Assembly: GCA_965146665.1 (NCBI GenBank)
Contig: CBCTHE010000002.1
Location: 124,001 to 188,000, forward strand
Length of the DNA stretch: 64,000 nucleotides
Direction of reading: 5' to 3'
Origin: Ructibacterium sp965146665
GTDB taxonomy: Bacteria; Bacillota; Clostridia; Monoglobales; Monoglobaceae
A program made the position numbers and the translations under genes. Under the pieces are notes generated by a model. That model was given only the letters and a program-made list of their open reading frames with translations, had not been told where the DNA came from and made no database searches. Shown one piece after another: positions 19,084 to 27,031 of the stretch; the stretch's first letter is position 1, and every line of letters begins with the position of its first letter.

Positions 19084-20058
19084 TCAATACAGCGAGGAGC
19101 CGCTGAGCTTTTTAGAAACCGTGTTGACAATGACCAGCAGTACACAGCTGACCGCTGAATTAAAGAATCCCATTGCTGTGGCCAGGCCATAGTCGCTGTT
19201 GATGACGCCCATCTTATATATATAGGTAGGGAGCGTCTCCGACACCGCCAGGTTCAAGGGCGTCTGCATCAAATAGACCTTTTCAAAGCCGAGATTCATG
19301 ATGCTTCCCGTGTTCAGAATCAACACAATGACCACCGTAGGCAAGATACTGGGGATCTCAAGATGCCATATTTTCTGAAGCCTGCTGGCTCCGTCCATGG
19401 TACAAGCCTCGTACAGCTCCGGAGAAATGCCCGACAGGGCCGCCACATAGATGATGCTGTTCCAGCCGAGGGTCTGCCACACGCCGGACCATACATAGAG
19501 GTGCCGGAAGTATTCCGGTTTGCCGAATACGTCAGCGCCCTCCGCATGGAAAAACTTTTCCGCCAGCACATTAAAGATACCGGTATCCGGCGCAAACATG
19601 ATCTTCATGATGCCCACGATGACCACAACCGAAATGAAGTTGGGCGCGTAGGCCGCAAGCTGGACCGACTTCTTGAACATCCCGTTCTTAACATTGTTAA
19701 AGATAACGGCCAGCGCCACCGGAAGAGGCAGGGTAGCCGCCAGAAAATAGAGGCTTAGAAAAATTGTGTTTTTCAGGGTTGTCCAGAAGTTATATCCTTC
19801 AAAAAACCGCCGGAAGTGCTCCAAACCAACCCATGGGCTTCCCATAATCCCCTTTACCATATTGTAGTCCTTAAATGCCATCAGCACGCCGTACATAGGA
19901 CCGTACATGAAGATGGCCACAAATACCACCGCCGGAACCAAAAACAAATACAGCTCATAGTTCTGTCTCGCCTGTTTCCAGAGTCCGGCGTTGGCCCTGT
20001 TTTTTGAGCGCCGTTTCGCCTGGCCCCTTGTCCGCGCCAGTGAAGTTTCAGCTCTCAT
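19084..20058 (-). CDS. Carbohydrate ABC transporter permease, LplB type (324 aa)
   Basis: First gene of the leftward operon. It has a basic N-terminal tail and then six membrane segments: LFLVPAVVFVAIFMYGPMYG is the first, and AFKDYNMVKGIMGSPWVG follows as in LplB proteins. The EAA loop YEACTMDGASRLQKIW is present, and the C-terminal SGSSLY resembles family ends. It acts with the following permease and the binding protein 4 kb downstream. MRAETS is chosen as the start because GGGAG precedes it by 8 nt. A near-consensus minus-strand promoter lies at 20,098-20,126. Confidence 0.93.
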   Translation of the reverse strand: MRAETSLARTRGQAKRRSKNRANAGLWKQARQNYELYLFLVPAVVFVAIFMYGPMYGVLMAFKDYNMVKGIMGSPWVGLEHFRRFFEGYNFWTTLKNTIFLSLYFLAATLPLPVALAVIFNNVKNGMFKKSVQLAAYAPNFISVVVIVGIMKIMFAPDTGIFNVLAEKFFHAEGADVFGKPEYFRHLYVWSGVWQTLGWNSIIYVAALSGISPELYEACTMDGASRLQKIWHLEIPSILPTVVIVLILNTGSIMNLGFEKVYLMQTPLNLAVSETLPTYIYKMGVINSDYGLATAMGFFNSAVSCVLLVIVNTVSKKLSGSSLY

Positions 20059-20097
20059 TTCATCGTCTCCCTTCTGTCGAATCTTTGATCCGAATTC

Positions 20098-20126
20098 ATT
20101 ATAAGCCCCCTGTCTTTTCCGCGCAA
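20098..20126 (-). promoter_or_regulatory. Promoter of the leftward permease/SLH operon
   Basis: On the minus strand, a perfect TATAAT (20,103-20,098) lies 17 bp from TTGCGC (20,126-20,121). The -10 is strong and the -35 poor, which fits an activator-dependent promoter. Two copies of the repeated motif lie directly upstream. Confidence 0.6.
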
Positions 20127-20129
20127 TAG

Positions 20130-20240
20130 ACAATACCTGAACGGAACTTGCAATTCCTGCATTACTCCAAACCGGCGTTTTTACTGGGGTTTTGAAATGT
20201 GCAATTCCTGTACCGGGCTGTGCAATACCTGCAATTCCGT
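20130..20240. promoter_or_regulatory. Tandem operator-like repeats GCAATWCCTG (five copies)
   Basis: Copies, all in the same orientation: 20130-20139 (ACAATACCTG), 20150-20159, 20201-20210 (both GCAATTCCTG), 20222-20231 (GCAATACCTG) and 20231-20240 (GCAATTCCGT). Two pairs are spaced 20 and 21 bp, about two helical turns, as for AraC-type half-sites. They fill the space between the two divergent promoters. The YesN/AraC regulator at 23,320 is the obvious candidate binder (inference). Confidence 0.6.
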
Positions 20241-20268
20241 TGTTTCATCACGCCCGTCATGCTATAAT
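20240..20268 (+). promoter_or_regulatory. Promoter of the GH95-like gene
   Basis: TTGTTT (20240-20245), a 17-bp spacer and a perfect TATAAT (20263-20268). Start of transcription is expected near 20,275. A ribosome site AGGAGG (20285-20290) lies 8 nt before the ATG. Confidence 0.7.
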
Positions 20269-20298
20269 TTTTCTATATCATGACAGGAGGTTTCACCA

Positions 20299-23115
20299 AT
20301 GAACCGGCAAATCACATTCCGCGCCGTTGACATGGACTGGCGGGAGGGCCTGCCCCTTGGAAACGGCTGCTTTGGAAGCGTATCCTGGTTTGAAAAAAAC
20401 ACGCTGACCGCTTCCTTTAACCATTATGACGTATATTATCACCCCATATCTCAGCCCCCCGGGGACTGGAATCCGGATGAATACGCCGCACTGCGCGCCA
20501 AGGCCTGTACCGCATCATCAGACGCACCCTATCAGGCCGCCCTTTACGGCTCCTTTGCGCCGGCCGCCGCGCCCGGCGTCAACCTCCCCGGCGCAGGAGA
20601 GGTACGCTATGTGCTGGGGCCAGATTATCTGGCGGAAACCCGCGCGCTGACCCTGGATATCCCTTCGGCTTCCCTCCGCTTTTCCGCGCAGGGGCCAAAC
20701 GGGACTCTGGACTGCACCAGCCGGATCCTTCGTGAGATTCCCGTATCCGTGACAGAGTTTACACGTTCGGGGGAATTCGGCCTGTCCGGCCTCTGGCTGT
20801 GTTATCCTGCGTTCCGGCCCCGCCGGGAATCCCGCGTGACCTTTTCGCAACCCAATCCGCGCTGTTTTATCATGGAGGTCACCCTGCCGGATACCCCAAA
20901 GGCCGGCGGCCGGGATTTCCGCTTTTCACATATCCTGTATCTGGAGGGGGCAGAGGCTGTGCTGGAGCCCCGTGAGAATGAAGCGTTCCTGCGGCTGACA
21001 GCCGCCGGTCCGGCATTCCGGATCTACAGCGGGGTCTTTACCGCTCTCCGTCCGGAAACAGGGCCGGAAGCCGGTCTTTCAATCCTCCGGGACACCGCGG
21101 CCGCTCTCCCGAAGAGGCTGGCGGAGCACAGCGCCTTTTGGCAGACCTGCCTTGCGCGGGCCGCGGTGTCTCTGCCCGATCCCTTTCTGGAAATCCTCTG
21201 GTATTTTGACCTCTACCTCTTCCAATGCAGCTGCGGCACAGGCGGCGTCTATGCCAAACAGGCCAGCGGCCTGCACGCCCTGTGGGATATCCGCAAGCCC
21301 ACCCAATGGCAGAGCGCATGGTACTGGGACGTGAACATCCAAGCCTCCTACTGGCCCTTTTTTACGGCAAACCATCTGGAGCTGGCCCGGGCATTCTGCG
21401 AAGGGTTTCTGGAGCACACAGCAGACATTGCCCGCTATACAAGGGAATTCTGCCGGGCGCCAGGACTCGCTGTTGACTATCCCCACCCCTTTTACAACTG
21501 TATCGGCCCATGGTGCTGTCAGTTTCTTTGGTGGTATTATATCTATACCAATGACTTGGAGTTTCTGAAAAGGGCCTATCCGGTCTTTCTGGCGGAGGCT
21601 GAATACGCCCAAAGCATACTGGCGTGGGATGCAGACGCCCGGACTTATTCCATCTTCCCGGATATCTCGCCGGAACAGGGGCCCGTCACCAGGGACTCTA
21701 CCATTACATTGGCGTGTCTTAGGTATCTGCTGCGGTTTACCCTTGAGGCAGGTGAGATTCTGGGCGAGGACAGGGCGGTACTTGACCCGCTCCGGCAAAT
21801 ACTGGACCGGCTGCCGGATTACCGGACAGCAGAGACAACAGAATTTGGCGCCATTCTCTGCGACAGCGCGCTGGCGCCGGCCGGAATGGCGCTCCGCCAC
21901 CCCTCCCTGCTCATGCCCATCTACCCCATTGGCGAGTGGAGTATGGACAGTCCGGAGGAAATTCGGACGTGCATGAAAAATACGGTCCGGTATGTCCGCG
22001 AAAGGACAGAATACGGAACCTTTGGCTTTGGATGGATCGCCTGCGCGGCGGCCCGGACCGGAGATGGAAATTTGGCGCTGCAAACCCTCTATGACCTTGG
22101 GCTGGACCTTCATCTCCGGGCCAACGGTATGCCGGCAGAAGAAACCGGCCGCTGGCGGAACTTCTGCCTTGTCCACAAGCCGCCCCGTTATTATCCCGCC
22201 ATGCAGGAGGCCGCCGGTGAAACCATGGCGGCGGTCAATGAAATGGTTCTGCAATGCCGCGGTAAACATATTCATGTTTTTCCCGCTGTGCCGGACGCAT
22301 GGCGGGACTGTGCCTTCGACCGCCTTCTGGCGCCGGGCGGCTTCCAGATTTCTGCGGCGCGGCGGGACGGCGTAACCGTTTGGCTTCGCGTGGAAAGCCT
22401 GCGCGGAAATCCGCTCTGCCTGTGTCTGCCGGAAAGCCTGTCCGGCTCCGGACAGCCCGAAAACCGCCGGCTTGACACGGCGCCCGGACAAATCCTCACC
22501 TGGGGGACACCCCCTGTCCCCCGGACAACCGACGCGGTTTCAGCGCCCCTGTGCCGCCGGAGCCACACCGGAGAACAAATTTTTCTCGGCAAGGATGCAC
22601 AGTCCGCCTTTTTGTCGGAGATAGACGCCTTTCTCTGTGACAAATACCTGGCCAATACCAGAATCGAGCAGCAGCTGGCGAGCCTGTACCTCTTCGGCGG
22701 CCAGCAGGCCGCCGTCCCCGCCGCCTTTTCCGGCTGCCGGACGCCTTTTACCAGGCTCCCTGTGCCAGAACTTTTCAGCTCTGACACAGGTTATGGTTTT
22801 CTTTCAAAAAAGGGGCTTGCGCCCGAAGAGGAAGCCGGCGCTCTGCCTTTTGACAGCTGGTTTCGGACAGACGGGAATATGGCCTTTTGTATGGAACTTC
22901 CCAAGGGCCAATACGCCTTTTTGATCTGCGGCCGTTTTTCCGCCCCTGCGACGGAGGTCTTGGCCGAAGCCCCCAGCTTCCGTACAGCAGCCGCGGCCGG
23001 CAGAAAAGGAGATCAGGGTGTTCTTTTATTCCTCTCTGCCGGAACAGACTGCAAGGCAACAATAAAAATTGAACGCCCCTGCAGACTATACGGCATCTTT
23101 CTGAAACGAATTTAA
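20299..23115 (+). CDS. GH95-like glycoside hydrolase, cytoplasmic (938 aa)
   Basis: No signal peptide, so intracellular action on imported oligosaccharides is likely. The N-terminal beta domain opens with WREGLPLGNGCFG (about 14-26), the pattern of GH95 and related (alpha/alpha)6-barrel enzymes. The barrel (about 280-690) contains YWDVNIQASYWPFF (about 340), WWYYIYTNDLEFLKRAYPVF and a C-terminal FPAVPDAWRDC-like segment typical of the GH95 beta-sandwich. Known GH95 members are alpha-L-fucosidases and alpha-L-galactosidases; the identity of the sugar here is uncertain because the region is diverged. The last roughly 200 residues are an extra beta domain. It is divergent from the importer operon and shares its repeat-rich control region. 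The gene has its own promoter and AGGAGG site. Confidence 0.7.
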   Translation: MNRQITFRAVDMDWREGLPLGNGCFGSVSWFEKNTLTASFNHYDVYYHPISQPPGDWNPDEYAALRAKACTASSDAPYQAALYGSFAPAAAPGVNLPGAGEVRYVLGPDYLAETRALTLDIPSASLRFSAQGPNGTLDCTSRILREIPVSVTEFTRSGEFGLSGLWLCYPAFRPRRESRVTFSQPNPRCFIMEVTLPDTPKAGGRDFRFSHILYLEGAEAVLEPRENEAFLRLTAAGPAFRIYSGVFTALRPETGPEAGLSILRDTAAALPKRLAEHSAFWQTCLARAAVSLPDPFLEILWYFDLYLFQCSCGTGGVYAKQASGLHALWDIRKPTQWQSAWYWDVNIQASYWPFFTANHLELARAFCEGFLEHTADIARYTREFCRAPGLAVDYPHPFYNCIGPWCCQFLWWYYIYTNDLEFLKRAYPVFLAEAEYAQSILAWDADARTYSIFPDISPEQGPVTRDSTITLACLRYLLRFTLEAGEILGEDRAVLDPLRQILDRLPDYRTAETTEFGAILCDSALAPAGMALRHPSLLMPIYPIGEWSMDSPEEIRTCMKNTVRYVRERTEYGTFGFGWIACAAARTGDGNLALQTLYDLGLDLHLRANGMPAEETGRWRNFCLVHKPPRYYPAMQEAAGETMAAVNEMVLQCRGKHIHVFPAVPDAWRDCAFDRLLAPGGFQISAARRDGVTVWLRVESLRGNPLCLCLPESLSGSGQPENRRLDTAPGQILTWGTPPVPRTTDAVSAPLCRRSHTGEQIFLGKDAQSAFLSEIDAFLCDKYLANTRIEQQLASLYLFGGQQAAVPAAFSGCRTPFTRLPVPELFSSDTGYGFLSKKGLAPEEEAGALPFDSWFRTDGNMAFCMELPKGQYAFLICGRFSAPATEVLAEAPSFRTAAAAGRKGDQGVLLFLSAGTDCKATIKIERPCRLYGIFLKRI

Positions 23116-23252
23116 CCATAAGAGAGCAGCGTTCATACTTACAAAATATGTTTTTTGTCTGCATAAGATCCGGATACCGAAAAAAAGAGCGGAGAAAAGG
23201 ACGGGATTTGGCATTCCCGGCATGATTTACTTCACGCCCCAATGGCAGAGGA

Positions 23253-23281
23253 TTGCATTTTGGTACAGACTATGATAAAAT
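23253..23281 (+). promoter_or_regulatory. Candidate promoter of the AraC regulator
   Basis: TTGCAT (23253-23258), a 17-bp spacer and TAAAAT (23276-23281). It falls in the 204-bp gap after the GH95-like gene, where I see no clear terminator, so read-through from upstream is also possible. Confidence 0.5.
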
Positions 23282-23319
23282 GATAAGGAATGGTATTGAT
23301 GAAAAAGGGAGATGTACAC

Positions 23320-25620
23320 ATGGCAAAGTGGTTGAGGTCATCCATTCGGTATAAATGGACTGCCTATTTTCTGGCGGTCCTTCTGATTCCTCTGATTTTT
23401 AATACCGTTGCCTATCTGATCTATTCTGAAAAAATTGAGGACGAACTCAATACGAAAAACAGTCTGTTTTATGAAAATGTGGCAAATGAGCTGGAAACGG
23501 AGATTGCCCGCTACAGAAAAGTTGCCATAGAGCTCGCTGCAAACCCGGCGCTTCGGAACCTGGGCAGCATTTCCTCCGCAAGCGCCCCCACCGAGGAAGA
23601 GGCGGCCGCGTTTCGGAACGCCCTTAAGCAATACTATTTTTATCTTTATAACGCATATGACTTCTATGTTTCCTTTGACAATCTGGGGCTGATTGGCAGT
23701 TCTGCCGGGCTTAAGGACTGCCAGGGTTCTTTTGAGGAGCTCTGCGGCGGGCTGAACACAACCTATGACGCGTGGCGGGAATGGATTGCAAGCCCTCAGG
23801 AAATGTATCAGGTTTTGGTAAGCAAAACAACTCTGACCGACGTGAATTCGAAATTTTCCCTGCTGAAATTTCCTCTCTTCACCAATCCTCAGGGTCAGGC
23901 CGTCAACCTGATCATTGTCATCCGGGACGCCTATTTCTCCTACCAAATTGAAAAAATGGTCGCGGACGACAAGGTGGAGGCTGAGATTTATGACCGTTAC
24001 GACAATTTGCTATCCACCACCTTTAACAGCGACACCGCCACCCGGCCCGCACGCAGCCAACTGTCCGGCGCCAGCGGGCTGCTTGAGGCGTGGGTGCAGG
24101 AAAAGCCGATGATCGTCCACTATACGACACTGCCCACTGAGGACTGGACCATCGCATTCTATACGCCAAAGAACCACTATTACATGGTGACGCGGCATCT
24201 CAATCAGATTGCGCTTCTGATGGTGATTGCGCTGGTTTCGGGTCTTTTAATGATACAGTTTCTGGTCAACCGGCAATACAACCCTGTCAAACAGATCATC
24301 AAGGGCATCCCCGCCAGGGTCAAAGGGAAAAATGAATACGTTCAGATTCAGAACATGATGGCGGAATCCAAGAAAGAACACAGGAAAAACGAGCTGCTGT
24401 ATGAAAAACGGGAAAAAAACCAGTTTGACAGGTTCTTAATGCAGCTGCTGAACACCTCGGAACCCAGCCCGGTGCTGGATGAAATCAAGCAGGACTTTGG
24501 GCCCTTTTTCCTCTCCCCGCCCTACCAGATTTTTCTTCTGCCGCTGGACGGCTATACCCAGCTGTTTCCCGACGAGCCCATGCCGGACTATGAACGTTTT
24601 AACCTCTTGACCGATATGCTGGAAAATGTCGGGAGCGAGGTTCTCGCCCGGCACCGCGCAGAGAGTTATTTTTTGGAGAGCGGCGGAAATCTGGTGGTAC
24701 TGTCCAGTCTGCCGGACGGCTGTGATTCCTATATCTTCAATGAGTATATTGAGGAATTGCTGAATCTTGTGAAACAGCACTTAAACGTTTCCCTCACAGC
24801 GGGGGTCAGCCAGCCCTGCTTCGAACTCTATGATTTGCCCCAGGCGTATCAGGAGGCCTTGAACTGTCTGGAATATATGCGGCTTAATCCGGAAAACCGA
24901 ATTGTGTTCTATGAGGATATTGCCAGGGAGCAGGTCACCGTAAACAACTTTTCCGCAGAGGAGGCCGCAACTCTGATCCGCTGGATTCAGCAGGGAGATC
25001 AGAAAGGCGCCTGCGCGTACATGGAGGAGCGGTTCCGCCGTTTTGTCCAGACTGCGGGAATGCAGCCCATGGCCTTTCAGTACTATATTCATGATGTGAT
25101 CAATACCCTGATGAAAAACTTTCAGGCATATATTTCAGAGGAGACACAGACTTCCATCAATGTCCTGCACCTTCTCTCCGTATCAAAGTCCCTCAACACC
25201 GCATCCATTCAGCATGAACTGAACAATCTCATCCAAAGTCTCTGCGGACGGATTGAGAGAGAGATGCGCCTGAATGCGGAGAGCGGCTCCAAGAAAAGCT
25301 CTTTGGCCTACAAAATCAGGGATTATATTGACCAGAACTATACGGATCCCTCCATCTGTACTGAGTCCATTGCCCAGGAGTTCGGCATTACCTCCACTTA
25401 TGTTTCAAAGCTGTTCAGAAGCATATCCGACAAGGGCTTTGTCAACTATATCAGTACCAAGAGGATTGAAAGAGCCAAACAGCTCCTGATTGAAACAGAC
25501 CTAAAAACCGATGAAATTATGTCTCAGACTGGTTTTCTGAACGCCTCCTCCTTCATCCGGCTGTTTAAGTCCCACGAGGGGATCACCCCAGGGAACTACC
25601 GGAAACTGCACCAAAAATAA
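23320..25620 (+). CDS. Membrane-anchored AraC-family (YesN-like) transcriptional regulator (766 aa)
   Basis: First membrane helix at about 12-34, an extracellular Cache-like sensor (about 35-290) and a second helix at about 293-315 (IALLMVIALVSGLLMIQFLV). A cytoplasmic linker follows. The C-terminal AraC DNA-binding domain (about 662-766) has both helix-turn-helix halves: SIAQEFGITSTYVSKLF and IMSQTGFLNASSFIRLF, ending ITPGNYRKLH. It should sense an extracellular sugar and activate nearby glycan genes. The start MAKWLRSS follows GGGAG by 8 nt; the ATG at 23290 is not favoured because no ribosome site precedes it. The likely target is the GCAATWCCTG cluster 3 kb upstream (inference). Confidence 0.88.
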   Translation: MAKWLRSSIRYKWTAYFLAVLLIPLIFNTVAYLIYSEKIEDELNTKNSLFYENVANELETEIARYRKVAIELAANPALRNLGSISSASAPTEEEAAAFRNALKQYYFYLYNAYDFYVSFDNLGLIGSSAGLKDCQGSFEELCGGLNTTYDAWREWIASPQEMYQVLVSKTTLTDVNSKFSLLKFPLFTNPQGQAVNLIIVIRDAYFSYQIEKMVADDKVEAEIYDRYDNLLSTTFNSDTATRPARSQLSGASGLLEAWVQEKPMIVHYTTLPTEDWTIAFYTPKNHYYMVTRHLNQIALLMVIALVSGLLMIQFLVNRQYNPVKQIIKGIPARVKGKNEYVQIQNMMAESKKEHRKNELLYEKREKNQFDRFLMQLLNTSEPSPVLDEIKQDFGPFFLSPPYQIFLLPLDGYTQLFPDEPMPDYERFNLLTDMLENVGSEVLARHRAESYFLESGGNLVVLSSLPDGCDSYIFNEYIEELLNLVKQHLNVSLTAGVSQPCFELYDLPQAYQEALNCLEYMRLNPENRIVFYEDIAREQVTVNNFSAEEAATLIRWIQQGDQKGACAYMEERFRRFVQTAGMQPMAFQYYIHDVINTLMKNFQAYISEETQTSINVLHLLSVSKSLNTASIQHELNNLIQSLCGRIEREMRLNAESGSKKSSLAYKIRDYIDQNYTDPSICTESIAQEFGITSTYVSKLFRSISDKGFVNYISTKRIERAKQLLIETDLKTDEIMSQTGFLNASSFIRLFKSHEGITPGNYRKLHQK

Positions 25621-25686
25621 ATTGATAGGGCGGCGTGTGTATCATATCACAGTTCAAATCGCCATAAAGAAAAACCGGGCAGAGAG

Positions 25687-25730
25687 AAAAAAGGCCTCAT
25701 GAAAACTGCTTTCTCAGTTTTCATGAGGTC
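25687..25730 (-). terminator. Intrinsic terminator of the second leftward operon
   Basis: A 16-bp stem with a single G-T wobble and 6-nt loop (CTTTCT), at 25693-25730. On the minus strand it is followed by TTTTTT (25692-25687). It lies between convergent genes; on the plus strand the T-run is absent, so it would act weakly for the AraC gene. Confidence 0.85.
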
Positions 25731-25793
25731 TCAAACAAAAATTCACAATGGCTTCTTGTTGCCTGCATTCATATGCAGATTTCCAGCTGTCTT

Positions 25794-26990
25794 TTATTTC
25801 TCCAGTATTGCGCTCAATTCCGGATTTTCGGCAAAATGCTTGAGCATAACCAGCGGCTCTGTTGCCGAGTAATTTGTGATCCGCACACCAGCCTTTGCCG
25901 CTGGCTCTGATACAAAAAATTCATCATTGGTCAGCGCTCCGTACCGGATCAGGGCGGGCGTCTCAATCTCCCATGCCCCCATGCTCCCCCTTCCCTGCAG
26001 AAGGATCATGCCGTATGCCGCTTCATCCTTGATCAAAGCGGCTTCACCGGGCTTGACTGTAAGCCGCTTGGCACAGACCAGATCCGATTTATAGCAGATC
26101 CATTCCTCTGTGTATGCCTGATTATCTGTGATCTGAACAGGAGCCATAAAGCGGTTTTTATGAAAGTCAGGGTCCGTGTTGGCGTCCCAGTCAATGACAT
26201 CCATCAAGTAGTCGAAATTTCCCTTTTCCTCCTCCGGGCAGTCCTTCCACAGCAAATCCTCAGGCACACACTGTCCGCCATACAGTACAGACTGATACAT
26301 TGCGTAAACATCGCTTGCAAACTGAGGTTCATATGTACACAGACTTCCGGGGGCATGGAGTACACCCGGCGGCACATCCCAGCCGGTGTCCAGCGTCAGC
26401 TTATAGGCGCGGGACAAATCCAGCAGCTGATTGTCCCCCTTTGCAAAATACGCCAGGCTTTCCCGCACCTGTTCCCGGCTCACATCAGGGTTAATTCCAA
26501 AAAACGTGAATGGAAACTCCCCGCCGTGGTTGTTGCACTGCGCCGGAAAAAAATACATTTCCGGCTTGCCTGCCTGACCTACCCGGCGGGCGTGCTCTTC
26601 ACGGTGATGAATATGATGGGGAAGCGGCCCCTGGTTGTCGAAAAACTTAGAGAACATAGGCCATCTTTGGTATTTTTTCCAGAGTGCTTCTCCAACCAGC
26701 GCACCTTTGAGTACATCCACTGCGTCACACAGCAAAATCCGGCTTTTTCCGTCCCGGGATACGGCATAGCTCAGCCCTTCATCTTCCGGGGTCCCGGGCC
26801 CGTTATCCGCCGGTGTTGCAGACGAAAGCCAGCGTTCGTCAATGCCGCCCCGCTCCAGTCCCAGAACATAGTAGTCATCGGGATGCAGCTTAATCCGCTT
26901 GGCGGGCCGGCAAAATGACCGGGGCACCCAGGTGGGCGCCAGACGCAGAATCCCCTTACCTTCTTCCAGTAAATCATATGCTTTTATCAT
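25794..26990 (-). CDS. ManA-like cupin, putative sugar-phosphate or sugar isomerase (398 aa)
   Basis: Cytoplasmic protein without a signal peptide. It resembles class I mannose-6-phosphate isomerases: PLPHHIHHREEHARR (metal-binding His and Glu) followed by GKPEMYFF, and later GWDVPPGVLHAPG with the third His. A second cupin lobe follows (ERLTVKPGEAA-like region, about 300-390). It is longer and more diverged than ordinary ManA, so the exact sugar is unknown; isomerising a released monosaccharide fits its place at the end of a degradation operon. MIKAYDLLEEG is chosen as start because AAGGAAGG lies about 5 nt upstream. It is 41 bp after the beta-helix gene. Confidence 0.6.
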   Translation of the reverse strand: MIKAYDLLEEGKGILRLAPTWVPRSFCRPAKRIKLHPDDYYVLGLERGGIDERWLSSATPADNGPGTPEDEGLSYAVSRDGKSRILLCDAVDVLKGALVGEALWKKYQRWPMFSKFFDNQGPLPHHIHHREEHARRVGQAGKPEMYFFPAQCNNHGGEFPFTFFGINPDVSREQVRESLAYFAKGDNQLLDLSRAYKLTLDTGWDVPPGVLHAPGSLCTYEPQFASDVYAMYQSVLYGGQCVPEDLLWKDCPEEEKGNFDYLMDVIDWDANTDPDFHKNRFMAPVQITDNQAYTEEWICYKSDLVCAKRLTVKPGEAALIKDEAAYGMILLQGRGSMGAWEIETPALIRYGALTNDEFFVSEPAAKAGVRITNYSATEPLVMLKHFAENPELSAILEK

Positions 26991-27031
26991 ATTTTCCTTC
27001 CTTTCCGGAAACTTGTTTCCACCTTGCACGC

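Noticed and set aside
21079..22491. Open frame of 470 codons on the minus strand inside the GH95-like gene
   Set aside because: The plus strand encodes conserved barrel motifs and has a promoter and AGGAGG site; the antisense translation has no family features.
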